A program made the translations under genes and the position numbers. Of a stretch of 45,736 nt of DNA, positions 1 through 6,795 are shown piece by piece. Origin of the DNA: Lactobacillus johnsonii ATCC 33200. GTDB lineage: Bacteria > Bacillota > Bacilli > Lactobacillales > Lactobacillaceae. The first letter of the stretch is position 1, and the number at the start of each line of letters is the position of its first letter. The notes beneath the pieces were generated by a model. The model was not told where the DNA came from. It saw nothing but the letters and a program-made list of their open reading frames with translations, and made no database searches. The stretch spans positions 769,147 through 814,882 of the forward strand of contig NZ_GG670120.1 of the NCBI RefSeq assembly GCF_000159355.1, written 5' to 3'.

Positions 1-71
1 GAACCTGCGCGCCGGTATAAGCCGGTTCGCCGGATTTCGAGTCCGGTGCATTACCACTCTGCCAACTCTCC
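1..71 (-). tRNA. tRNA-Ser (anticodon CGA), 3' end cut off by the window edge
   Basis: Read on the minus strand, the 5' acceptor strand GGAGAGT starts at 71. A D-arm follows, then an anticodon stem CCGGA/TCCGG around the loop CTCGAAA, which puts anticodon CGA at 39-37 (reads UCG Ser codons). A long class II variable arm with a CCGG/CCGG stem follows, as expected for tRNA-Ser. The sequence stops inside the T-arm at base 1, so the T-loop, 3' acceptor strand and CCA region lie outside the window. Confidence 0.92.
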
Positions 72-85
72 AACTACAACGTTTT

Positions 86-114
86 ATTATAGCAATTAAA
101 AAATAAATGGTAAA
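86..114 (-). promoter_or_regulatory. Promoter of the tRNA-Ser gene
   Basis: On the minus strand, -35 TTTACC (114-109) and a perfect -10 TATAAT (91-86) are separated by 17 bases. The -10 lies 14 bases before the mature tRNA 5' end. This is a sigma-A type promoter read by eye. Confidence 0.7.
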
Positions 115-217
115 TACAAAATAACTAATTCTAAAATTAATCTTTAAAAAGTCATCATTCTTTCATAGTTTTTCTGTATCTTAAAGCTATACCAATGATA
201 ATGAAAGGACTCGTATT

Positions 218-313
218 ATGGCAAAGATCATTATTTACAAGCCCCGCAAAATCAAGTTGATACGCCAGGCTGTTGAGCGTTATCTAAACTATAAAATTGT
301 TAAACATAATTAG
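218..313 (+). CDS. Small basic protein of 31 residues, function unknown
   Basis: ATG at 218 is preceded by AAAGGA (204-209) with 8 bases between. The frame stops at TAG 311-313 and a strong intrinsic terminator follows at once, so the gene has the signals of an independent transcription unit. The protein begins MAKIIIYKPRKIKLIRQA and ends in KIVKHN. It has nine Lys/Arg residues against one Glu (net about +8). Residues 11-29 could form an amphipathic cationic helix, and there is no signal peptide or membrane span. I do not recognise it. Possible roles by inference only: a nucleic-acid or ribosome-binding small protein, or a leaderless antimicrobial-type peptide. It sits between tRNA-Ser and a broken LysR gene that converges on it. 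Its promoter is not clear. Confidence 0.6.
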   Translation: MAKIIIYKPRKIKLIRQAVERYLNYKIVKHN

Positions 314-320
314 ATTTTTA

Positions 321-346
321 GCCAACCAAAAGTGGTTGGCTTTTTT
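321..346 (+). terminator. Intrinsic terminator of the 31-residue gene
   Basis: Perfect 7-bp stem GCCAACC (321-327)/GGTTGGC (334-340) with a 6-base loop, then TTTTTT at 341-346. It starts 8 bases after the small gene's stop codon. It also lies just beyond the stop of the converging LysR pseudogene. Confidence 0.85.
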
Positions 347-349
347 AAT

Positions 350-1198
350 TTAAAACATTTCAATAATCTTTTCCATTAGTGGCGTCACTTCTCTATCTTT
401 ACGCCATACTAAATTTAAGTGGGTAATCCAGTTAGTATGCTTTACTGGGATAATCTTACTTTTTGCATAAGTAAGGGCAATCGATTCCGGAACTAAAGCT
501 ATCCCTAAGCCTTCATCGGCCCAGTGAATTGCCGTTCTTGCGTCATCACAAGTTACTGAATAGAACGGCCTTATTCCCTGGTGCCGAAAACTACGATTGA
601 ATATTTCTTGAAATCTTCGGTATAAAATTATCGGACTATCTTTTAATTCACTAAGATGTCTAATTTCTCTCCTTTCAAAAAATTCCTCTCTTGTCACTGC
701 TACCATGGGTTCTTGATGAAAATCTTTAAAATTTAGTCCTTCAAGATTAAAAGGTGTCCTTACTATTCCTAAATCTAAGATTCCATCTTGTAGCTGTTCA
801 ACAATACCAAAAGTGTTTGCTTCATGTATTTCAAATGATACATTAGGATAGTATTTTACTAATTTTTTAAATTGTTCATTTGGAACAACTCCTCCACAAG
901 AAGAAATGACCCCAATTCTAATTTTTCCTAATTCACCCTCTTTAATTTGATAGATTTAGCTTTGAGCAGATATACTCAGAGAAACAATTTTTTCAGCATA
1001 TTTTTGAAATACTTTTCCCTCTTCTGTCAGCTCTATCCCATGAGCAGTTCTAACAAAAAGCTGCACCCCTACTTCTTTTTCTAATTGTTTTAACTGATAA
1101 CTTAAAGGTGGCTGAGCAATATATAACTTTTTAGCAGCAGACGTAATCTGCCGCTCTTCAGCAACCACTAAAAAATATTTTAATTGTTTAATATTCAT
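350..1198 (-). pseudogene. LysR-family transcriptional regulator broken by one in-frame stop codon
   Basis: The N-terminal part (ATG at 1198, preceded by AAAGG) encodes an HTH typical of LysR regulators: MNIKQLKYFLVVAEERQ, then AAKKLYIAQPPLSYQLKQLE. The frame is interrupted by TAA at 958-956 after 80 residues. It then continues without frameshift through the effector-binding domain (…GKIRIGVISS…, …LGIALVPESIA…) to TAA at 352-350. Reading through the stop gives about 282 positions, normal for LysR proteins of about 290. Only a nonsense change separates this from an intact gene, so the inactivation looks recent. The 80-residue product could still hold the DNA-binding domain. It is divergent from the P-type ATPase gene, the usual place for a LysR target, so it may once have controlled that gene. 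Confidence 0.88.
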
Positions 1199-1320
1199 AT
1201 TAATACCTTTTAACTTATTATCTATATTTTTAATATCTCCTATCTTAATTTGATATTTTCTTAATAACAAGAACTGCGCTAAAATATTTTAAGAAAATAG
1301 AGAATTAACGGAGGATTTTT

Positions 1321-3588
1321 ATGGAAAATAAAGAACTGCAAGGGTTAACCGATGCCCAGGCCGAAGAGCGTCTTAAAAAAGATGGTCTAAATGAAGTTCC
1401 CGAACCTGAATTTAATTTCTTTAAAGAATTTATGTCCAAGTTATGGAACTTATCGGCCTGGATTTTAGAAGCAGCCTTATTATTAGAATGTATTTTAGGT
1501 AAATGGATCCAGTCCTTATTTGTTTTATTAATGCTTTTATTTGCAGCCTTTAATGGAGCTACACAAAAGAAAAAGTCTCGCAGAGTTCTAAATACAATTT
1601 CTCATGAGCTAACTCCAACAGTCTCTGTAAACAGAAGCGGTAAATGGAAACAAATAAATTCAAAATTCTTGGCTGTCGGAGACTTAATCAGCTTAAAACG
1701 CGGAGATGTTTTAGCAGCTGACATAAAAATTGCTCAAGGGCAGATTACAGTTGATGAAAGCTCAATTACCGGTGAATCAAAAGCAATTAAAAAATCTGTC
1801 GGTGACACCGCCTATGCCGGCACGACAGTAGTTGATGGGGATGCCCTAGCAGTAGTAACGGCAACAGGAAGCAATTCCCGTTCCGGAAAAACCATTAATC
1901 TAATCAACAATTCTGCTGCTCCTGGTCATTTACAACAGCTATTAACCAAAATTATCTATTACCTCTGTCTCTTGGACGGTGTATTAACTTTAATTTTAGT
2001 AATCGCAGCATTGATTCGAGGACAAAATGTCATCGAAATGCTCCCATTCTTAGCCATGATGTTTATCGCCTCTATTCCGGTTGCTATGCCATCTACATTT
2101 GCTTTATCTAATTCTTTTGAGGCAACTCGTCTAAGTAAAGAAGGAGTATTAACATCTGACTTAACCGGTATTCAAGATGCGGCAAACTTAAATTTATTGC
2201 TACTTGATAAAACTGGAACAATTACTGAAAACAAGACAGCTGTCTCTCAATGGGACAATCTCAGCAACCTTCCAAATGAAGAAATTCTTACCTTAGTTGG
2301 AGCAGCTACTGATAAACGTAGTCCTAGTATCATTGATTCCGCCATTGATGAATACCTAAAAGAAAAAGATATTAGTCCTGATACTCCGAAAAAATTTGTC
2401 CCTTTCACATCTGATACCGGATATTCAATGGCTATTGTTGGTAACTACAATATTAAGTTAGGTTCTTTTAAGCAACTTTCTTTAATAGATAAAAATGCTG
2501 ATAAAGAAGCTAAAAATATTGATTTTACTGCTGGTCGTTCAGTTGCTGTTCTAATTAATGACAAATTAGCTGGAATATTCATTTTACGTGATAGAGTCAG
2601 GTCAGATTCAAAGAAAGCTCTAGAAGAACTTAAAAAACGCGGAATAAAACCAATTATGTTGACTGGAGATAACCGCAGAACTGCAGAAGCTGTTGCTAAA
2701 GAGGTTGGCTTAAAAGGAAAAGTTATCTCGATTCATGATTTCAATGATAAAACTGACGTTAATGATTTAGCCGGAATTGCTGACGTTTTACCGGAAGATA
2801 AGCTTAAGATGGTTAAACTATTCCAAAAAGATGGCTATATTGTGGGGATGACTGGTGACGGAGTTAATGATGCTCCAGCATTAAAGCAAGCTGAAGTTGG
2901 AATTGCCGTTTCAAATGCTGCTGATGTTGCTAAACGAAGTGGTAAGATGGTTCTCTTAGAAGATGGTTTAACCCCAATTGTTAAAATTCTTGATGCTGGT
3001 CACCGAGTTTACCAAAGAATGACAACCTGGTCATTAACCAAATTATCTCGGACAGCAGAACTAACAATGCTTTTAACATTTGGTTACCTATGCTTTAACT
3101 ATATTCCAATGGCATTAAATGCAATGGTTATTTATACCATTATGAATAATATGGTAACTATGATGATCGGAACCGACAATACGCATATTACCTATAAGCC
3201 AGAAAGTTGGAATATGCTTAAATTAGCTAAGATTGCTTTCTCTCTTGCTGCAGGATGGACTGTAATTGGTTTTGGATTTGTTTGGTACCTTGTATCTCAC
3301 CACTATGCTCAAGGAACTGTTTCTACAATGGTTTATGTTTACCTAGTTTTAAGTGCAATGTTGATTGTATTAATTACTAGAACTAGAAAATTTTTCTGGC
3401 AGTCAGCTCCATCAAAATCAGTTGCTATAGTTCAAATTATTGATGTCTTGCTAACTTTTGCTTTAGCATTATTTGGTTTAGCTATGACTCAAATTAGCTT
3501 TGCAAATCTTGCCTTAACCATAATTGTGGCCTTAGTTGCAGCAATTATAATTGATTTATTCTATCAACCAATTATGAAAAACAAGTAA
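1321..3588 (+). CDS. Class III (P3A-like) P-type cation-transporting ATPase, possibly H+ pump
   Basis: 755 residues, start supported by GGAGG at 1310-1314. Order seen: a cytoplasmic N-terminal cation-ATPase domain, TM1-2 (about 43-78), an actuator domain with TGES at 150-153, TM3-4 with the PVAMP ion-site motif, phosphorylation motif DKTGT with Asp296, nucleotide-binding and hinge motifs including TGDGVND at 511-517, and a C-terminal membrane domain of about six spans. The short length and the lack of N-terminal CxxC metal sites fit plasma-membrane H+-ATPase-type (P3A) pumps rather than heavy-metal P1B pumps. Related lactobacillar enzymes have also been discussed as Mn2+ carriers, so the ion is not settled. 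The gene stands alone, divergent from the broken LysR gene, and ends at a shared terminator. Confidence 0.88.
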   Translation: MENKELQGLTDAQAEERLKKDGLNEVPEPEFNFFKEFMSKLWNLSAWILEAALLLECILGKWIQSLFVLLMLLFAAFNGATQKKKSRRVLNTISHELTPTVSVNRSGKWKQINSKFLAVGDLISLKRGDVLAADIKIAQGQITVDESSITGESKAIKKSVGDTAYAGTTVVDGDALAVVTATGSNSRSGKTINLINNSAAPGHLQQLLTKIIYYLCLLDGVLTLILVIAALIRGQNVIEMLPFLAMMFIASIPVAMPSTFALSNSFEATRLSKEGVLTSDLTGIQDAANLNLLLLDKTGTITENKTAVSQWDNLSNLPNEEILTLVGAATDKRSPSIIDSAIDEYLKEKDISPDTPKKFVPFTSDTGYSMAIVGNYNIKLGSFKQLSLIDKNADKEAKNIDFTAGRSVAVLINDKLAGIFILRDRVRSDSKKALEELKKRGIKPIMLTGDNRRTAEAVAKEVGLKGKVISIHDFNDKTDVNDLAGIADVLPEDKLKMVKLFQKDGYIVGMTGDGVNDAPALKQAEVGIAVSNAADVAKRSGKMVLLEDGLTPIVKILDAGHRVYQRMTTWSLTKLSRTAELTMLLTFGYLCFNYIPMALNAMVIYTIMNNMVTMMIGTDNTHITYKPESWNMLKLAKIAFSLAAGWTVIGFGFVWYLVSHHYAQGTVSTMVYVYLVLSAMLIVLITRTRKFFWQSAPSKSVAIVQIIDVLLTFALALFGLAMTQISFANLALTIIVALVAAIIIDLFYQPIMKNK

Positions 3589-3610
3589 TAAAATATACTA
3601 AATCCATAGA

Positions 3611-3654
3611 AAAATAGGTTACTTTGATATGTTTATCAGAGTAACCTATTTTTA
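3611..3654. terminator. Bidirectional terminator between the ATPase and sugar-symporter genes
   Basis: Long inverted repeat: AAAAATAGGTTACTTTGATA (3611-3630) pairs with the arm ending at 3654, with one G·U and a short loop. It has an A-run on the left and a T-run on the right, so it can end both convergent genes. Confidence 0.85.
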
Positions 3655-3661
3655 ATAAGCT

Positions 3662-5005
3662 TTAGTTTTTATAAGTTTCCTTAATAAACAGCACACAAAC
3701 TACTGCTAAAATACCCGAAATTCCTGCAGTCAACATCATTGCTGGCATTGAATAATTCATTAGTGGAAATAGTATAAAACTTAATAATGAAGCAATTATC
3801 TGAGGTAAGCAAATGGAACAATTAAATAACCCTAAATACGTCCCCATGTGTTTACCGGATAAGGCATTAGAAACCATAGTTAGTGGATAAGTGTTCATAG
3901 CCGCCCAAGAAATTCCAATTAAAATAAATGACACAATCAAAATATTTTGAGAATGGACAAAGAAGATAGAACCATATCCTATTGTTCCTAACAATAAACT
4001 AATACCATATCCAAACTTATGATGGTCATTTGGCACCTTTGCCAAAACATATGACCATATCACTGCGGCAATTGATTGAACAGCTGTTAAAACCCCAAAC
4101 CAGTTTCCGGCTAATTGATAACCAGCCGAAGATGGGTCGGTTACTTTCCACACATTTTCTGCAATTGCACCTGTAGCATAAGTTGATAAATATTGGAATG
4201 AAAACCAACAAAATAATTGTACTAATAAAACTTGCCAGAAAACTTTAGGTGCCTTTTTTAACAGTTCAAACCAGTTTCCGCCTTCTTTGTTATCTTCTTC
4301 TTTAATACCATGATAACGAGCATAAGTTTTTGGATCATATTCATGAACTTTTGTTACGGTTAACAAACTTGTAATGACAAGTATTGCGGCTCCTACATAA
4401 AATGAAATTACAACTGATTGAGGTACTATACCCTTTTTAGCAGTGTTAGCAACTCCTAAAACTGTTAATAGAAATGGGAAAAATGCTGCAATTACTGCAC
4501 CTGAGTTTGAAAGCATACTTTGGATACCATATGCATATGATTTTTGCTCATCATTAACCATATCACCAATCATCATTTTAAATGGTTGCATAGCCATATT
4601 TGCTGCTACATCTAAAATTGCAATTGCAATAGCTCCAAATACTAATGCTTCAATAGAGCCATATCCTAAGCCTAAACTCCCAATGTTTGGTAAAAATAAC
4701 ATCATAATCACTGCGAAGATCATCCCAATTAATAAGTAAGGTAATCTTCTTCCACCAAGTTTTGGAGCCCAAGTTCGGTCAGAGAATGATCCAATAGCTG
4801 GCTGTACCACTAACCCAGCCAAAGGCGGTAAAATAAAGAACCACCCTAACTTCGTTGGATCAGCTCCTAAGGTTTGAAAAATTCGACTCATTTGTGATGT
4901 TTCAAGAGTAAAAGCAATTTGAATACCTAAGTAACCAAAATTAATCATCCAGATCACACTTTTTGCAAGTTCTGGTAAGCCAGATACTTTGTTATTTTCA
5001 TCCAT
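3662..5005 (-). CDS. MFS/GPH-type sugar symporter (SLC45/maltose-sucrose transporter-like)
   Basis: 447 residues with about 12 hydrophobic spans. It carries the region GGRRLPYLLIG after TM3, typical of the sucrose/maltose symporter (SUT/SLC45-like) branch, and a central charged loop (about 220-245). It should import a disaccharide with a cation across the membrane; the sugar cannot be read from sequence. I place the start at ATG 5005, because GAGGGAG sits 6 bases upstream. The in-frame GTG at 5020 overlaps that RBS and is unlikely to be used. The gene is monocistronic, with a good promoter overlapped by cre-like sites, so catabolite repression is likely. No sugar hydrolase or phosphorylase lies next to it here. 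Confidence 0.85.
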   Translation of the reverse strand: MDENNKVSGLPELAKSVIWMINFGYLGIQIAFTLETSQMSRIFQTLGADPTKLGWFFILPPLAGLVVQPAIGSFSDRTWAPKLGGRRLPYLLIGMIFAVIMMLFLPNIGSLGLGYGSIEALVFGAIAIAILDVAANMAMQPFKMMIGDMVNDEQKSYAYGIQSMLSNSGAVIAAFFPFLLTVLGVANTAKKGIVPQSVVISFYVGAAILVITSLLTVTKVHEYDPKTYARYHGIKEEDNKEGGNWFELLKKAPKVFWQVLLVQLFCWFSFQYLSTYATGAIAENVWKVTDPSSAGYQLAGNWFGVLTAVQSIAAVIWSYVLAKVPNDHHKFGYGISLLLGTIGYGSIFFVHSQNILIVSFILIGISWAAMNTYPLTMVSNALSGKHMGTYLGLFNCSICLPQIIASLLSFILFPLMNYSMPAMMLTAGISGILAVVCVLFIKETYKN

Positions 5006-5026
5006 AATTTTCTCCCTCACTTTTTA

Positions 5027-5040
5027 GCTAAGCGCTTTCA
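5027..5040. promoter_or_regulatory. Second cre-like site, downstream of the symporter -10
   Basis: GCTAAGCGCTTTCA matches the cre consensus TGWAARCGYTWNCA at 12 of 14 positions and lies in the transcript start/5' leader region, between the -10 and the RBS. A roadblock position for CcpA is inferred. Confidence 0.5.
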
Positions 5041-5048
5041 ATAGTTTT

Positions 5049-5077
5049 ATATTAAGCAAGAGTGAAAATGCTTTCAA
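5049..5077 (-). promoter_or_regulatory. Promoter of the sugar symporter gene
   Basis: Minus-strand -35 TTGAAA (5077-5072) and -10 TAATAT (5054-5049) are separated by exactly 17 bases, about 45 bases upstream of the ATG at 5005. Confidence 0.75.
5063..5076. promoter_or_regulatory. cre-like operator (CcpA) overlapping the -35
   Basis: TGAAAATGCTTTCA matches the cre consensus TGWAARCGYTWNCA at 13 of 14 positions. It covers most of the -35 box and part of the spacer, so binding would block RNA polymerase. Confidence 0.65.
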
Positions 5078-5090
5078 TACATGATTAATT

Positions 5091-5102
5091 GTTACCGGTA
5101 AC
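5091..5102. promoter_or_regulatory. Perfect 12-bp palindrome, candidate LacI/GalR-family operator
   Basis: GTTACCGGTAAC is a perfect palindrome with a central CG, the hallmark of LacI/GalR-type operators. It lies 14 bases upstream of the symporter -35. A pathway-specific repressor or activator (MalR-like) is inferred; no such regulator is in the window. Confidence 0.4.
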
Positions 5103-5111
5103 CAAATACAT

Positions 5112-5157
5112 AAAAATGCTGATACCATTACAAAAAAGTAATAGCTATCAGCATTTC
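5112..5157 (-). terminator. Terminator of the thyA-dfrA operon
   Basis: Minus-strand hairpin with arms AAATGCTGATA…ATTAC and GTAAT…TATCAGCATTT, followed by TTTTT, 24 bases after the dfrA stop. Confidence 0.8.
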
Positions 5158-5180
5158 TAAATTTATATAAGTGAATCTTC

Positions 5181-5684
5181 TTATATTCTTTTATATTCTA
5201 AAAAGTCGTAATCAAATTTATTATTTTCATCTGGATGATGACTTTCGGAATTTACTAATTTAAAGTCTTCATACTTTAGTTCCGGCATCCATGTATCACA
5301 CTTAAATATATGGTGAATTTTTGTCTTTTCAAGAATATCTACCTCATCCTTAAATTCTTTAAAAACTTCAGCACCCCCAATAATATCAATTGTTTCTTCA
5401 GTGTGATCTTCGATCCAATTTTTCAACTGTTTAATTTGTGAAAAAACTTTAACTCGTGAATTATCTTGATATCTACGTTGCAAAATTGGATTAGTAGAAA
5501 GGATGATATGTTTTCTTTTAGGAAGTAATCCTGGAAAACTATCAAATGTTTTTCGTCCCATAACGATAATATGATTACTAGTCAGCTCTTTAAAATGTTT
5601 TAAATCAGCGGGCAAATGCCAGGGCAAAGCACCCTGGTAACCAATACGTCCATCTTCATCTTCTGCCCAAATAAATCTAATCAT
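5181..5684 (-). CDS. dfrA: Dihydrofolate reductase
   Basis: 167 residues, the usual length for bacterial chromosomal DHFR. It reduces dihydrofolate to tetrahydrofolate with NADPH in the cytosol and is the trimethoprim target. Visible: the substrate-site stretch ALPWHLPADLKHF with the catalytic acid Asp27, the NADPH-binding VMGRKTFDSFP, and the late IIGGAEVF glycine motif. It lies 17 bases after thyA in the same orientation. This is functional coupling, because thymidylate synthase turns methylene-THF into DHF that this enzyme recycles. A terminator follows. The residues seen look like an ordinary chromosomal copy, not an acquired plasmid type. Confidence 0.96.
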   Translation of the reverse strand: MIRFIWAEDEDGRIGYQGALPWHLPADLKHFKELTSNHIIVMGRKTFDSFPGLLPKRKHIILSTNPILQRRYQDNSRVKVFSQIKQLKNWIEDHTEETIDIIGGAEVFKEFKDEVDILEKTKIHHIFKCDTWMPELKYEDFKLVNSESHHPDENNKFDYDFLEYKRI

Positions 5685-5701
5685 TGTTCTTTCCTCAACA
5701 C

Positions 5702-6658
5702 TTAAACGGCTACCGGCGCCTTAATAGTGCCATGATGCCGGTAATTAATTAACTTGATATCTTTCATTTCAAAATCCTGTACTAATTTTTTATCCGGATT
5801 TAGCCAAAGCATAGGAGCGTCATATGCAGATCGATTCAGTAATTCTTTAACTTGGTTAAAGTGATTTTTATAAATATGAGCATCCCCTAAGGTATGAATA
5901 AATTCACCCGGCTTTAAACCAGTTTCACGCGAAATTAAATTTACTAGTAAAGCATAACTCGCAATATTAAACGGTACACCTAAAAACATGTCACCTGATC
6001 TTTGATACAGTTGTAAACTTAAACGCCCGTCATTAACATAAAACTGAAACAAGACATGGCATGGAGGCAAAGCGGATGTTGGTACATCTTCTGGATTCCA
6101 TGCGCTAACAATTAAACGACGAGAATAAGGTGTTTTCTTAATTTGATCAATTACATTTTGAATTTGATCAATAAAGCCACCTTCACGCTTCTGCCAATGT
6201 CTCCATTGAGCGCCATAGACATCTCCCAAATTTCCATATTTTTCTGCAAAAGTTTGATCTTCCAGGACTTTTTGATCAAACTTTTGCATTTCTTCTTGAT
6301 ATATCCTTTTAAATTCTGGGTCCTCTTGACTTCTAAGACCAAAATTAGTCATATCTGGACCCTGATACTCACTGCTCTCTACCCAGTTTTTAAAGGCCCA
6401 TTCATCCCAAATGTGATTATTATGTTCTAGCAAAAAACGGATATTAGTGTCTCCTCGTAAAAACCATAATAATTCGCTCTTAATAAGTCCAAAAGGTATT
6501 TTTTTAGTAGTTAAAATCGGAAAACCATCATTTAAATCAAATCTCATTTGGGCTCCAAACAGGCTTCTAGTACCTGTTCCAGTTCTATCTTCCTTGTCAT
6601 GCCCTTCATTCATTATTTTACTTAGTAAATCTAAATATGGTTGCTCTAAAGTTGCCAT
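5702..6658 (-). CDS. thyA: Thymidylate synthase
   Basis: 318 residues. It makes dTMP from dUMP with methylene-tetrahydrofolate. The catalytic cysteine is in [12 protein letters not shown] (Cys200), with [20 protein letters not shown] and the C-terminal IKAPVAV that closes over the active site. The protein is about 50 residues longer than E. coli ThyA because of an insert around residues 90-140, the known feature of the L. casei-type enzyme. The ATG at 6658 has only a modest purine-rich RBS. It is the first gene of the thyA-dfrA operon and divergent from cls. Confidence 0.97.
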   Translation of the reverse strand: MATLEQPYLDLLSKIMNEGHDKEDRTGTGTRSLFGAQMRFDLNDGFPILTTKKIPFGLIKSELLWFLRGDTNIRFLLEHNNHIWDEWAFKNWVESSEYQGPDMTNFGLRSQEDPEFKRIYQEEMQKFDQKVLEDQTFAEKYGNLGDVYGAQWRHWQKREGGFIDQIQNVIDQIKKTPYSRRLIVSAWNPEDVPTSALPPCHVLFQFYVNDGRLSLQLYQRSGDMFLGVPFNIASYALLVNLISRETGLKPGEFIHTLGDAHIYKNHFNQVKELLNRSAYDAPMLWLNPDKKLVQDFEMKDIKLINYRHHGTIKAPVAV

Positions 6659-6704
6659 TTTATTTCTTCTTTCTATTCCACGTCTTCATCTTAAAATACC
6701 ATAT

Positions 6705-6748
6705 ATTTTGTGTATTGGTAAATACAAACACTACATTTTGTATATTCG
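6705..6748. repeat. Direct and inverted short repeats between thyA and cls
   Basis: The motif ATTTTGTRTATTSG occurs at 6705-6718 and again at 6735-6748, offset by 30 bp (about three helical turns). The first copy also forms an inverted repeat, GTATT (6712-6716) and AATAC (6721-6725). A regulator site for the divergent promoters is inferred; the family cannot be named. Confidence 0.35.
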
Positions 6749-6757
6749 TCGGTATGG

Positions 6758-6763
6758 TAGAAT
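6758..6763 (+). promoter_or_regulatory. Probable extended -10 of the cls promoter
   Basis: TAGAAT at 6758-6763 is preceded by TGG, giving the extended -10 pattern TGnTAnnnT. No good -35 is seen. It lies 32 bases upstream of the cls ATG. Confidence 0.4.
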
Positions 6764-6795
6764 TATATATTATAAACTTTTTGGGGAGAATTCTA

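Noticed and set aside
1-71. tRNA-Ser as an integration site
   Set aside because: No integrase, no repeated tRNA end and no foreign-looking island next to it within the window.
350-706. Separate 118-residue protein
   Set aside because: It is the C-terminal part of the LysR gene, in the same frame as the N-terminal part and cut off by one stop codon.
4443-4739. Plus-strand 98-residue reading frame inside the symporter gene
   Set aside because: Shadow of the minus-strand gene, with no RBS and biased composition; the same holds for the other antisense frames in thyA, recJ, lepA, infB, polC and others.
5006-5020. GTG start at 5020 for the sugar symporter
   Set aside because: GTGAGGGAG is the ribosome-binding site of the ATG at 5005.
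6637-6795. Longer N-terminus for cardiolipin synthase
   Set aside because: It would overlap thyA and the promoter region; the ATG at 6796 has a good RBS and gives the family length.
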